From Paenibacillus sp. FSL H8-0537 (lineage in GTDB: Bacteria > Bacillota > Bacilli > Paenibacillales > Paenibacillaceae): a stretch of DNA of 64,000 nucleotides. The notes beneath the pieces were generated by a model that was not told the origin of the DNA, did no database searches, and worked only from the letters and a program-made list of their open reading frames with translations. The first letter of the stretch is position 1; the number at the start of each line of letters is the position of its first letter. The position numbers and the translations under genes were made by a program. Positions 9,929-18,158 of this stretch are shown here, one piece after another. The stretch covers positions 4,516,001-4,580,000 of the forward strand of contig NZ_CP150290.1 in NCBI RefSeq assembly GCF_038051995.1, read 5' to 3'.

Positions 9929-9966
9929 CAACAAAGGGATGAGCCCGATCGGCTTCATCCCTTTGT
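9929..9966. other. Intergenic hairpin upstream of holA
   Basis: ACAAAGGGATGA-GCC pairs with GGC-TTCATCCCTTTGT around CGATC. It has no T tract, so it is not clearly a terminator. It lies in the holA leader if transcription starts further upstream. Confidence 0.5.
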
Positions 9967-9985
9967 CCCTGAACATCTATATAAA

Positions 9986-10024
9986 CATCAGCAGAAAGAT
10001 CCATGGCTTCTCCTTCTGCTGATG
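9986..10024. other. Second intergenic hairpin between anti-sigma gene and holA
   Basis: CATCAGCAGAA and TTCTGCTGATG form a perfect 11-bp stem with a 17-base loop. Without a T tract it may be a processing site or a weak terminator after the anti-sigma gene at 10126. Confidence 0.5.
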
Positions 10025-10125
10025 GTCATACGACGATCAAGGCTAACACGTCGCATCTTCTCTCCACTCTTTACCATACGCAGTTAAAGCGGAAAGTGTG
10101 CATACATCTGTAGACCTTCATAAAA

Positions 10126-11169
10126 TTAATGTGCTGCTTTGTCATCCTTGAGCGTATTCAGATCAACTGCATATTTTTCAATGCCGCCTGACTCCAGATG
10201 AATTTCATAATTCAAAATCTTATTGTCCTCCGACCAGCTTAAATTGGCGATCTGGCCGTTTTTGCGCGCCGTTTCCAACAATAGCTTATGGTCGCTTACC
10301 TCATAAATCTTAATGACGTAGCCAACAACCTCAGCCGAATAAACGCCGTCAGCAGAAACCACTGCGACAGATGCGAGAGGAGCTTTCTCCGGTTCGCCTG
10401 AAAGGCCTTCCAATGGTTTGCCATCCTCCTCAGCAGGAGCTTGAGAAGTGCTGGTGTCTGTACCCGTGTCAGACTTTGCATCATTGAAATCCGGAGCAGT
10501 AAGGCCAGAAGCCGAACCAACATCAGAAGTTCCAAATTCACTGCTGTTATTGCCATTAGCGCTTCCGCCATCTTGATTTGATCCGTCGCCGTCTTGTCCT
10601 GTTACATTCTTCTTAAGACTCATGCCCGTATCAAGCGATTCTGATTTCACTTCACCCGAAGTTTGTGGATCAGTAGCCACAAATTGCCTGACCGCCGACG
10701 TGTCGTAATTGGCTATAGGGCTGTCAGCAGCAGTAGCGCTTGCTTCCGTCCGGCCCAAGTCATTGTTTGATTGCGACCCATTAAACCAGCCTGCGTTATA
10801 GGAAACGATAAATGTACCCGCTACAAGGCACGCCGCAACGACGCCTGTAAGCTGCCGAAGCTTTGATGAAGCGACGCGATTCGGCATTTTCCTCCGCTTG
10901 GGCGTTGCCGTCTCTTGTGGCTCCACAACAGAGCCAGCCGCTTCGAAAGAAAGCTGCTCCAATTGAGGCATAATAGCATCCACAAGGCTGTAGCTTGGCG
11001 TTACATGAGGCAGATTTTCCAATTCCACAGACAAATTTTTCAGCCGCTCAAACATTGCTGCGCAGTCCGGACATTGCTTGAAATGGTTTGTCATGGTTGC
11101 TTTCTCGTATTCATCAAGGTCGCCGTCAAGCTCCCTTTGCATATATTCCATCACCTCTTGACAGTTCAT
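10126..11169 (-). CDS. Anti-sigma factor with zinc-finger (zf-HC2) domain
   Basis: 347 residues. The N-terminal ZAS motif is visible as H29-x3-C33-x2-C36 with C3 nearby (MNCQEVMEYM, HFKQCPDC). A membrane segment lies at about 107-124, followed by an extracytoplasmic part: a long Ser/Thr/Asp/Gly-rich stretch (about 140-260) and a C-terminal beta-rich segment (YSAEVVGYVIKIYEVSDHKLLLET, shown here only as the feature) resembling a single propeller-like blade pair. It overlaps the sigma gene by 4 bases (ATGA), so they are translationally coupled. It probably holds the ECF sigma factor at the membrane until an unknown envelope signal is sensed. Confidence 0.87.
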   Translation of the reverse strand: MNCQEVMEYMQRELDGDLDEYEKATMTNHFKQCPDCAAMFERLKNLSVELENLPHVTPSYSLVDAIMPQLEQLSFEAAGSVVEPQETATPKRRKMPNRVASSKLRQLTGVVAACLVAGTFIVSYNAGWFNGSQSNNDLGRTEASATAADSPIANYDTSAVRQFVATDPQTSGEVKSESLDTGMSLKKNVTGQDGDGSNQDGGSANGNNSSEFGTSDVGSASGLTAPDFNDAKSDTGTDTSTSQAPAEEDGKPLEGLSGEPEKAPLASVAVVSADGVYSAEVVGYVIKIYEVSDHKLLLETARKNGQIANLSWSEDNKILNYEIHLESGGIEKYAVDLNTLKDDKAAH

Positions 11170-11714
11170 CCCCGGACACCACCTTTCTGATAATCATGTA
11201 GTAACGTTTGAAGCTGCTGTCTGGCTCTGAATAAATAGGATTTTACTGTGTTTAGGGGCAAATCCAGAGACTCAGCTATTTCATTGTAGGAAAAATCCTG
11301 CAAGTATCGAAGCACGACAACAGCGCGGTGATGATCGGGTAGCTTATCAATAGCGTTACGGATGTCTTGAGCTGCGTAAGCGGACAAAACTTCATCCTCT
11401 ACATTTTGCTTCTCGTGAAACACCATATCATGCTCATCAATGGACACTGTCGGCTTGTTTCTTCTAAACTTGTCAATACAGATATTCGTTACAATGCGTT
11501 GAATCCATGTTTTAAATTGGGCTTTTTCTTCGTATGAGCCGATTTTGGTATAAATGCGAATGAGTGCCTCCTGCGCCGCATCCATTGCATCCTGCTCGTT
11601 GTTTACTATATAGTAGGCTGTCCGATAAACATGTGTTTCAATCTCTCGCAATAGAGTAATCAATGCATCGCGATCTCCCGACTGAGCGGCTCTAATAAGG
11701 CCAGGCTCCACCAC
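11166..11714 (-). CDS. ECF sigma factor (SigW-like group)
   Basis: 182 residues. Region 2: HVYRTAYYIVNNEQDAMDAAQ and FKTWIQRIVTNICIDKFRR; region 4: LPDHHRAVVVLRYLQDFSYN and IAESLDLPLNTVKSYLFRAR. No other sigma regions, so it is an extracytoplasmic-function sigma factor. GTG start with GAGGGGG upstream. A promoter of ECF type lies just upstream, suggesting autoregulation. The sigma/anti-sigma pair sits between holA and comEC, where Bacillus has no such genes. The exact regulon cannot be read from the sequence. Confidence 0.92.
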   Translation of the reverse strand: MVEPGLIRAAQSGDRDALITLLREIETHVYRTAYYIVNNEQDAMDAAQEALIRIYTKIGSYEEKAQFKTWIQRIVTNICIDKFRRNKPTVSIDEHDMVFHEKQNVEDEVLSAYAAQDIRNAIDKLPDHHRAVVVLRYLQDFSYNEIAESLDLPLNTVKSYLFRARQQLQTLLHDYQKGGVRG

Positions 11715-11743
11715 GAAGGATCCCCCTCTCTTGCAACCTCTCT

Positions 11744-11770
11744 GACGAGCAGGTTACGTAAAATGTTGCA
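11744..11770 (-). promoter_or_regulatory. Predicted ECF-type autoregulated promoter
   Basis: On the minus strand TGCAAC (11765-11770) is followed by 17 bases and CGTC (11744-11747), close to the TGAAAC-N16/17-CGTA pattern of SigW-type promoters. It lies 30 bases upstream of the sigma start. Confidence 0.6.
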
Positions 11771-11916
11771 AATCTTCGTACAAATACATTTTTTATTTTA
11801 GCCACAAGGCCCATATTCCGATTTAAACAAGCGTACTCCACACTCAAGAATATCAAAAAAAGCAAGCACCGTATATAGCAAGTTCATGACTGCGTGGAGT
11901 TAGCCGATTTTCTCTT

Positions 11917-12291
11917 TTACACAGAGGACTTCTCCAGAAAAGCATATAAGTTAAGATTTATTTTGCCAAAGCGCACTTCACAGCATTCAGCCGGAAAGAA
12001 ATCCTTTCCACCCACGCATGCCTTGAGCTTGTCCAAAATGTTATTGATGCTGTCCTTATCGAGCTTCAGAATTAGGCCCGATTGCGCGTAATGGAGACTT
12101 TCGTCTTCTCTAACCTGTACAAGCCTTAGCTCATTTACCTTTTTACTGTTAATTTGCGCAGCTTCGCTTAGAGCAATTGTCGCTTCCTCCCCTGTAAACA
12201 TTAGGCAGAGGGCTTCACAAAGCTCGCTTGCACCATTTATATCGAATCGGATATCAATGGCATATTTTCCGGCTCTGTTTATTTTTATCAT
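11917..12291 (-). CDS. Hypothetical protein, 124 residues
   Basis: Not recognised. The likely start is ATG 12291 (MIKINRAGKYAIDIRFD) with AAGGAAGTG upstream; a longer frame reaches 12339 but lacks a ribosome site. It is a soluble mixed alpha/beta protein with cysteines at C-rich spots (SELCEALCL, ACVGG, ECCEV) and no signal peptide or membrane segment. The gap between its stop and the sigma gene is about 200 bases. The codon use and the ribosome site support a real gene; nothing more can be said about its role. Confidence 0.65.
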   Translation of the reverse strand: MIKINRAGKYAIDIRFDINGASELCEALCLMFTGEEATIALSEAAQINSKKVNELRLVQVREDESLHYAQSGLILKLDKDSINNILDKLKACVGGKDFFPAECCEVRFGKINLNLYAFLEKSSV

Positions 12292-12593
12292 CGAATTCAC
12301 ACTTCCTTGCCTTAATCTCCTGCCGCTGCTTATGCTCATTTTACAGGATCATTTCGAAGAAACCTACTCCGTCGTTCACTCCACTCCGCTTTTCTTTGTT
12401 TAAACATATAATATGATAGATGCGTATAGGTTGATGCATGCGCTAAAAATGAGCAGAAAGCTGCTGAGACATACCGCTTTTTCAGGGTGCATATGACAAT
12501 TGGAGCGGGCTCGCTGCTCCTTGCTTAGCGTTTACTAGAGGCAAATGTCATCTGTCGATTCGAGGCTGGGGAAGCACATGCTGCGATTGTTGC

Positions 12594-12768
12594 TGAGATC
12601 ATTATGGTTGAGATCACTATAGCTGAAATCATTATGGTTAGATCACTGCGGTTAGATCAATGTGGTTAGATCACTGCGGTAGAGATCACTGTAGCCGAGA
12701 TCAATATGGTTGAAAATACTGTAACTTAGATCATTGTAGTTGAAAACACTGCGGTTGAGAATCCGCGG
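12594..12768. repeat. Degenerate 15-bp tandem array (consensus TGAGATCACTGTGGT)
   Basis: About twelve consecutive 14-15 base units such as TGAGATCACTATAGC, TAGATCACTGCGGT (twice), TAGATCAATGTGGT and CGAGATCAATATGGT. Most units carry GATC. No ORF uses it. It lies in the 12340-13230 gap, inserted between two parts of interspersed repeat copy B. Confidence 0.88.
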
Positions 12769-12783
12769 CTCGAGACGTGCGCT

Positions 12784-13052
12784 CCTTTTTTGGCGGACTG
12801 AAATTCCGCTATTTTGGGTTTTGATCCGATTTTAGACCTTAAGCGGACAGGAAATCCGTTAATGCCCTCTTTATCGCGACAAAATGGCCATTTGCAGCAC
12901 ATTAGCGGCTCCTGAGTCCGCCGCTTGTGCTATACCCTTGATTCTGTTGCATTAGCTGCATCTGTGTCCGCCTAGTCCAGCTTTGTACAGGGAGTAAGCC
13001 ACTTGAACGCAGAACACCCAGTTGCCTTTCGGTACGTAAGTCCACATTTATA
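12784..13052. repeat. Interspersed intergenic repeat, copy B
   Basis: Colinear with 1096-1380: CCTTAAGCGGACAGGA, CATTAGCGGCTCCTGAGTCC and a GCCTTTCGGTACGTAAG block are shared in order and spacing. It contains hairpins GCGGACTGAAATTCCGC, AGCGGACAGGAAATCCGTT and GCGGCTCCTGAGTCCGC. No gene is seen in 12340-13230. Confidence 0.75.
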
Positions 13053-13100
13053 AGCGGTGATATTTCCATCAATAGTGGGAATACTTGTGACTTTATATTT

Positions 13101-13136
13101 GATCTGAATCTGAATCTGGATTTGGATTTGGATCTG
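13101..13136. repeat. Hexanucleotide tandem repeat (RATYTG)6
   Basis: Six consecutive units: GATCTG, AATCTG, AATCTG, GATTTG, GATTTG, GATCTG. It lies 95 bases downstream of the comEC stop codon. Confidence 0.85.
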
Positions 13137-13230
13137 GGTATAGCTTGCTTACGGCTTCATGCACGCCTAAACTATATGCAATTTTATTAAAAATTCTCCT
13201 TTTGATGATTGTGTTTATTGTCATTGCATA

Positions 13231-15942
13231 TCAATTCCCTTTATCCATCGTTCTGACCAATAGCCTCTCCGATGCCGCCCGATATTCAATTTCACCGTCC
13301 TGATCCGTTCGGCGCACCTCAGCTCCCGCTGCCTTCAAGCGTCCCAATACATCGCCATGAGGGTGGCCGTAGCTGTTTGTCGCACCTGCGGAAATCGCCG
13401 CACTCAGCGGCTGCCAGCGTTCCAGCCAATTGGCTGCCGTCGAATAGCGGCTTCCATGATGCGCTACTTTAAGCACATCGATTTTGGTGCAGCAGGCCGC
13501 ATAAAAGTCTGGATTTTCATCCATATCGGCCATCAAACGCTCCTCCGTCTCAAAACCGATGTCTCCCGTCATTAGAAAAGTATAATTTTTCATCGTCAAA
13601 TAAAGGACAACACTCGCTTCGTTCTGCTCCTCGACCTCCTTGATTTGTATGCTGGGAATGCTGCTCTTTTCCGTGTGGACAACGGCAGAGGGCCATAGAA
13701 CGGTCAGCTTTGTTTGCTTGCCCATTTCCCACTCCTGCCCCGCCTCAGCCCGGTACATTGGAATCTCATGCTGAACCGCAAAAGCAAGCAATTCCTCTGC
13801 ATCAGGAGAATGCTTCATACTGCCGTTCCATAACAGCCCTTTGACTGGGATCGAATCCATAACCGCCTTAAGCCCCTTAATATGATCACTATCCAAATGG
13901 GAGACGATGAGTAGATCAAGCTGATGGACACCGCGCTTCATAAGCAGCGGGGCAATGACTTTTTTGCCCACTTCAAAAGGGTCCTTGCGCGCTCGCCACT
14001 CCTCGCCCTCCTTACGGAAAGAAACCGTTCCCCCACCGTCGATCAAAAGATGCTTCCCTTCCGGTGTCCTGATATAAATAGAGTCTCCCTGTCCAATATC
14101 CAGCACATGAACGCGGCCGTCGCGATCATATAGGTCAGGATAATAGGCGAAAAATAGCAGTGCTAGCAGCAGGAGGAAGGATGAAAACAGGCTGCTGGGA
14201 TAAAGAAGCGCCATCGCAGAGGTTGTACTCGGAAGGCCTTTAAATCCTCGAGATGATTTGTGGGCAGCAATGATGCCGCCCGTTCTATGTATGGATGGAA
14301 GCTCGTGGAGCGGCTGCGTCTCTAACTCGCCGTTTTCGTGACCAGCTGCCGAGTCGCCATGCTCTGATTCTGGCCCCAGCTCAGGGGCGACTGATGGCTG
14401 ACGCACTGGAAGTGCACGGAATAGCAGCGCTAAGGCGCCATACCAAGCCGCAATCCACCATAGCGGTGGAGTCGCCCAAATCGTACGAAATAAATCGGCC
14501 TTGGCGAGCCAGTCCACAAGCCAAAATGTCCAGTCATTAGCGTAGACACTCGCCCATGCGAGCAGCTTGCCGCCTGATGGCCAAGCCATATGAATGAACA
14601 GCGCAGCTCCGCCTAACGGCATAATAATAAAGCTGATAAATGGCACAAGCAGTAAATTAGCCGGAAGCGACAGCAAATGGAATTGGTTGAAATAATAAAT
14701 GGAAACTGGAAACGATACAGCTTGCGCTACGACGCTGACGGCGGTCAAATCGAGCAGCGCTTTGCCCCGCTTCCAGTCAGGCATAGCACGCCTTACAGGA
14801 GGGACACCAAGAATAAGGCCGAGCGTCACGATAAACGAAAGCTGGAAACTGACATTTTCCAAATAAAAAGGATTGATCGCCAGCATAATTACGGCTGCGG
14901 CCGCCAATATATGCAGGCCATCCTTCAGCTTGTGCATGCGCGCAGCCAACAAACCGAGCATGCCCATTACGCCGGCCCTCACAACCGAAGGCGAAGCGCC
15001 GCTGAGCAGCACATAGAAGGGCACGGCAAAAACGAGCGTCAGCAGCAAGCGCTCCCGCGTCATGCGGCAAAGCCGTAAAATCAGGCCCAGCGCGTAGAGG
15101 AACACCGCAACGTGCAGGCCTGATATGGCGAGTATATGCGTTAAGCCGAGACGAGCGAATTGCTGCATGAGGGAGGGATCAAGGTTATCCGTAATCCCGA
15201 GGACGAGGCCTTGCATGTAGCCGGCTTGCACGCCCGGGTACATGCCTGTTAGTCGTGCGCCAAGCCAGGCGCGCACGGTGTCGACGCGGCCGAGCAGCGC
15301 GGCCGCAGTCCAGGGCGGGCCGGGCGCGATGTCGATCGCGCCCGTGCCCGTAGCTTGAAGCAGCCAGTGGATATTCTGGCTGCTCAAGTAGCGGCGGTAG
15401 TCGAAGCCGCCGCGATTTGCCGGGCCAGCGGGCTGCGCCAGCTGGCCCTTAACGTCAACGACGTCGCCGCGCCGCCAAGCAGCGGCGACCTCCTGCTGCG
15501 GCTGCTCCTCGAGCCGCAGCTGCACAAGCATCCGCTCGCCGCCGAGCTGGCGCGGCGAGCCAAACCCCGCTACGCTGGCGGCATCGACCGCCAGCTCAAA
15601 GATTGCCCGGTCGCCGTCGATTTCGACGACCGACACAATCGTCCCGGACGCTTCAACCGCTATCGCAGCGTCCGACCCCTGCGCCTCTGCGGCGCGCAGC
15701 ACGTCCAGCAGGCCAGTCACATTGCGGGCATCCGCCCACATCCGTTCCCCAGCTGCAAGGACGAAGCCAACTGCACATACGGCTGCCAGCTTCCGCGTCA
15801 GCCGTCCCGACAAAACCAGCGCCAGGGCGGCTACCGCCACGCCGCCCGCCGCCAGTGCGGCTCCTGCGCCGCTCAACTTCGCACCGCTTGCACAGCCTGC
15901 CACAAAACATACCGCGAACCAAAGCAGCGGTCTTCTATTCAT
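13231..15942 (-). CDS. comEC: DNA internalization channel protein ComEC/Rec2
   Basis: 903 residues, an inner-membrane channel that carries single-stranded DNA in during transformation. N-terminal membrane segments and OB-like region, then the central competence domain (ILAISGLHVAVFLYALGL, VRAGVMGMLGLLAARM), then a C-terminal metallo-beta-lactamase-like domain (HVLDIGQGDSIYI, LLIDGGG, SHLDSDHIKGL, LKVAHHGSRYST). The lactamase-like domain keeps the metal-binding pattern. The ATG at 15942 is preferred (GAGGTGATTGAAA before it) over TTG 15948. The GC content is high in the first 700 bases of the gene. It is separated from comEB by a 540-base repeat-containing spacer with a terminator, unlike the tight comE operon of Bacillus. 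Confidence 0.95.
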   Translation of the reverse strand: MNRRPLLWFAVCFVAGCASGAKLSGAGAALAAGGVAVAALALVLSGRLTRKLAAVCAVGFVLAAGERMWADARNVTGLLDVLRAAEAQGSDAAIAVEASGTIVSVVEIDGDRAIFELAVDAASVAGFGSPRQLGGERMLVQLRLEEQPQQEVAAAWRRGDVVDVKGQLAQPAGPANRGGFDYRRYLSSQNIHWLLQATGTGAIDIAPGPPWTAAALLGRVDTVRAWLGARLTGMYPGVQAGYMQGLVLGITDNLDPSLMQQFARLGLTHILAISGLHVAVFLYALGLILRLCRMTRERLLLTLVFAVPFYVLLSGASPSVVRAGVMGMLGLLAARMHKLKDGLHILAAAAVIMLAINPFYLENVSFQLSFIVTLGLILGVPPVRRAMPDWKRGKALLDLTAVSVVAQAVSFPVSIYYFNQFHLLSLPANLLLVPFISFIIMPLGGAALFIHMAWPSGGKLLAWASVYANDWTFWLVDWLAKADLFRTIWATPPLWWIAAWYGALALLFRALPVRQPSVAPELGPESEHGDSAAGHENGELETQPLHELPSIHRTGGIIAAHKSSRGFKGLPSTTSAMALLYPSSLFSSFLLLLALLFFAYYPDLYDRDGRVHVLDIGQGDSIYIRTPEGKHLLIDGGGTVSFRKEGEEWRARKDPFEVGKKVIAPLLMKRGVHQLDLLIVSHLDSDHIKGLKAVMDSIPVKGLLWNGSMKHSPDAEELLAFAVQHEIPMYRAEAGQEWEMGKQTKLTVLWPSAVVHTEKSSIPSIQIKEVEEQNEASVVLYLTMKNYTFLMTGDIGFETEERLMADMDENPDFYAACCTKIDVLKVAHHGSRYSTAANWLERWQPLSAAISAGATNSYGHPHGDVLGRLKAAGAEVRRTDQDGEIEYRAASERLLVRTMDKGN

Positions 15943-16009
15943 TTTCAATCACCTCTCCATTCTGACTTGAAATTGACTTCATTTTCATGTAAGCAACTGA
16001 GACAGCCCA

Positions 16010-16055
16010 GCGTAAACGGCTGGCGCCATCCTCTGGCGGCTAAAGCTCGTTACGC
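16010..16055. repeat. Intergenic palindromic repeat, member 1
   Basis: GCGTAAACGGCTGGCGCCA and TGGCGGCTAAAGCTCGTTACGC form an imperfect palindrome. It belongs to the family whose consensus is roughly GTGAAACGGCTGTCGCCA-TCCTC-TGGCGGCnnAGCCGTTTCGC. It lies 67 bases upstream of comEC. Confidence 0.75.
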
Positions 16056-16104
16056 GGTGAAATACAAATCATTAATAGGCTCAAACTTTTAAATACCTAT
16101 ATTT

Positions 16105-16156
16105 GCAAAAAAGCACCTCTTATCACATGCAGATGCGCATGCGATAAGAGGTGCTT
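16105..16156 (-). terminator. Terminator between comEB and comEC
   Basis: AAGCACCTCTTATC and GATAAGAGGTGCTT form a perfect 14-bp stem; the loop includes another small palindrome (GCATGC-type). A T run follows on the minus strand. Confidence 0.9.
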
Positions 16157-16189
16157 CCTCTCTAAATAAACAATTATTTTATCTTCTTT

Positions 16190-16268
16190 GCTCTTGCTCT
16201 TGCTCTTGCTCTTGCTCTTGCTCTTGCTCTTGCTCTTGCTCTTGCTCTTGCTCTTGCTCTTGCTCTTG
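16190..16268. repeat. Perfect hexanucleotide microsatellite (GCTCTT)13
   Basis: Thirteen uninterrupted GCTCTT units plus one base (79 bases). It is in the region downstream of comEB and upstream of the comEB/comEC terminator, outside any gene. On the transcribed minus strand it reads (AAGAGC)n. Confidence 0.95.
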
Positions 16269-16330
16269 CAATATTCTATTTCTGTTACTGTTTAACTTTT
16301 AAAAGCCGTTCATTTTTTATCATTATTTTT

Positions 16331-16375
16331 TGTTCTATCACTGTTTATGTTCTGTCACTGTTTATGTTCTATCAC
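16331..16375. repeat. 17-bp tandem repeat, about 2.6 copies
   Basis: TGTTCTATCACTGTTTA is followed by TGTTCTGTCACTGTTTA and TGTTCTATCAC. A degenerate further copy (TTCTGTTACTGTTTA) stands at about 16279-16293. It is downstream of comEB. Confidence 0.85.
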
Positions 16376-16483
16376 CAATCATTTTTATCAACGCTGCTTC
16401 TTTGGCTGTTGCACTCTCTCTTCTTAGCCTAGTTCTTATCCACTATAATCCATAGCTCTAACCGTCTCTACCCACATACAAAA

Positions 16484-17014
16484 TCAAGAAATAACCGACA
16501 TTCCCGCCTGCGGCGGCGGTTCATAGCCTTCCAGCAAACGAAAAACAATGCCTAAGTGCCCCATCAGCGTCACAACCTTCTCGCTGTCTTTCGGGTAACC
16601 GCGGTGGTAAACAACCTCTTTAATCCCGCTGTTCGCAAGCATATTCGCGCAAGTCCAGCATGGCTGGTCTGTTACATATACCGTCGAGCCCTCACGGTCG
16701 GCGCGATCGGTAAACAGCAGCAAATTTTGCTCCGCGTGGATCGTGCGAATGCAGCGCTGCTTTTTAACCATTTGCTCTGCGCCATTCTCCTGCTTGATTT
16801 CCCATTCTTCCGCAATCATACAGCCCGCTTCCGAGCAATCCTGAACGCCCATTGGCGCTCCATTATATGCGGTGCCAAGCAGTTTTTTGCCCTGCACCAG
16901 TACAGCTCCCACATGCCGCCTCGGGCAGCGTGAGCGCGTCGATACCATATAAGCAATGTCCATAAAATACGTATCCCAGTCTTTACGTTCGGCGTCTTGC
17001 CCTACTATTGCCAT
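16484..17014 (-). CDS. comEB: dCMP deaminase family protein ComEB
   Basis: 176 residues, cytidine/deoxycytidylate deaminase fold. Zinc-site motifs are H93-A94-E95 and P118-C119-x2-C122 (DQPCWTCANML). It converts dCMP to dUMP for thymidylate synthesis; it is known to be dispensable for transformation in Bacillus despite its com name. AGGAGG precedes the ATG. The gene is 118 bases downstream of comEA and in the same direction. Confidence 0.94.
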   Translation of the reverse strand: MAIVGQDAERKDWDTYFMDIAYMVSTRSRCPRRHVGAVLVQGKKLLGTAYNGAPMGVQDCSEAGCMIAEEWEIKQENGAEQMVKKQRCIRTIHAEQNLLLFTDRADREGSTVYVTDQPCWTCANMLANSGIKEVVYHRGYPKDSEKVVTLMGHLGIVFRLLEGYEPPPQAGMSVIS

Positions 17015-17132
17015 TGTTTCAGCTTCCTCCTTGATGCTCGTTCAAAATAATCGTCAGCCACAATTGTGTCTAAAATGCGCGATATATTCGTTTTTTCATA
17101 AAATCCGGCTGCTGCCTGTTATTTTCTCATAC

Positions 17133-17927
17133 TTAAGGATTGGCGACAATGCTGTCTTTCATGCCCTGAAGCAGCTTAGGACCGATTCCCTTCACTCGCC
17201 GCAAGTCATCGACCGATGTAAAGCGCCCATTTTTATCCCGATCTTCAACAATCGCTTTAGCTTTGGCTGGTCCGATCCCTTTCAGGTCATCAAGCTCCTC
17301 AGCTGTCGCTCGGTTAATATCCAGCTTGCCCGAATCCGTCGACGACGTCGCTATCCCTTCACCCGTCTCGCTTTGCCCCGCCCCAACAGCGCCGCTTCCG
17401 TTGCCTGCTACATTTCCATTCTCATTGCTATTCTGACCGCTAATTCCATTGCTAGTTCCAGCCCCAGCTTCTGCAGCTCCTCCAGCGTCGACACTTTCTC
17501 CATCTTGTATCATCTTCTCGGCACTTTCTGCCCCAGATGAGCTCGTTCCCTCTGCTATTCCCCCAGCAGCAGACAGCTTCCCACTTCCGTTTCCCCCATC
17601 TCCGCCACCGCTTGAGGTCTGTTTTCCACTACTGCCATTTGCCGCTGCATTCACCTGCTGTCCTTCTGCATCCGCCTGCTTCCCTAAGCCGATACCCTCT
17701 CCAGCCTCGCGCTTCACCCCAGCAGAACCGGATTCACTGCCTTGCTCTGGCGGCAATGCCGCTTCCACAGCCTCATTTAGCGTCGTCCAGCCACTTGGAG
17801 CCTGCTCCTTCGGCATAAATATAGCAGCTCCAAGCAGCCCACAGGCGAGCAGCAAACAAACCGCCATAATCGTCCGCTTAGCATCCGAACCTTTCCCATA
17901 TTGCTTCCCCTTCGCTCGTTGCCTCAT
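17133..17927 (-). CDS. comEA: Competence DNA-receptor protein ComEA
   Basis: 264 residues. A single membrane segment (about 20-38), then about 160 residues of Gly/Ser/Ala/Glu-rich low-complexity linker, and a C-terminal helix-hairpin-helix DNA-binding domain from about 201 ([19 protein letters not shown], then [12 protein letters not shown]). ComEA binds incoming DNA outside the membrane and passes it to ComEC. The SLBB-like domain that precedes the HhH region in Bacillus ComEA is not visible here. Divergent from comER; AAAGGTG lies upstream of the start. Confidence 0.93.
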   Translation of the reverse strand: MRQRAKGKQYGKGSDAKRTIMAVCLLLACGLLGAAIFMPKEQAPSGWTTLNEAVEAALPPEQGSESGSAGVKREAGEGIGLGKQADAEGQQVNAAANGSSGKQTSSGGGDGGNGSGKLSAAGGIAEGTSSSGAESAEKMIQDGESVDAGGAAEAGAGTSNGISGQNSNENGNVAGNGSGAVGAGQSETGEGIATSSTDSGKLDINRATAEELDDLKGIGPAKAKAIVEDRDKNGRFTSVDDLRRVKGIGPKLLQGMKDSIVANP

Positions 17928-18158
17928 CCTTTACCCACACCTTTCGCTATGAATAACCGCTCCAAAAAAGATGAAAATTGTTGACATAACTGCCAAGTTG
18001 TCAGGAATACGGTAGAAGAACAGGTAAACTGCGAATAGGCTTACTTCGCCTTAAAGCCTGTTCCACTTTGGAAAATCATCACAGCTTACACAGCAATTCA
18101 ATCAGGCCCCCACAAGGCCGCTTCCATTTCACAACCTCACAACGAAGGAGGTCACCCT

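Noticed and set aside
12594..16268. Possible CRISPR array in the tandem repeats near comE
   Set aside because: Units are contiguous without spacers and are only 6-17 bases long; no cas genes in the window.
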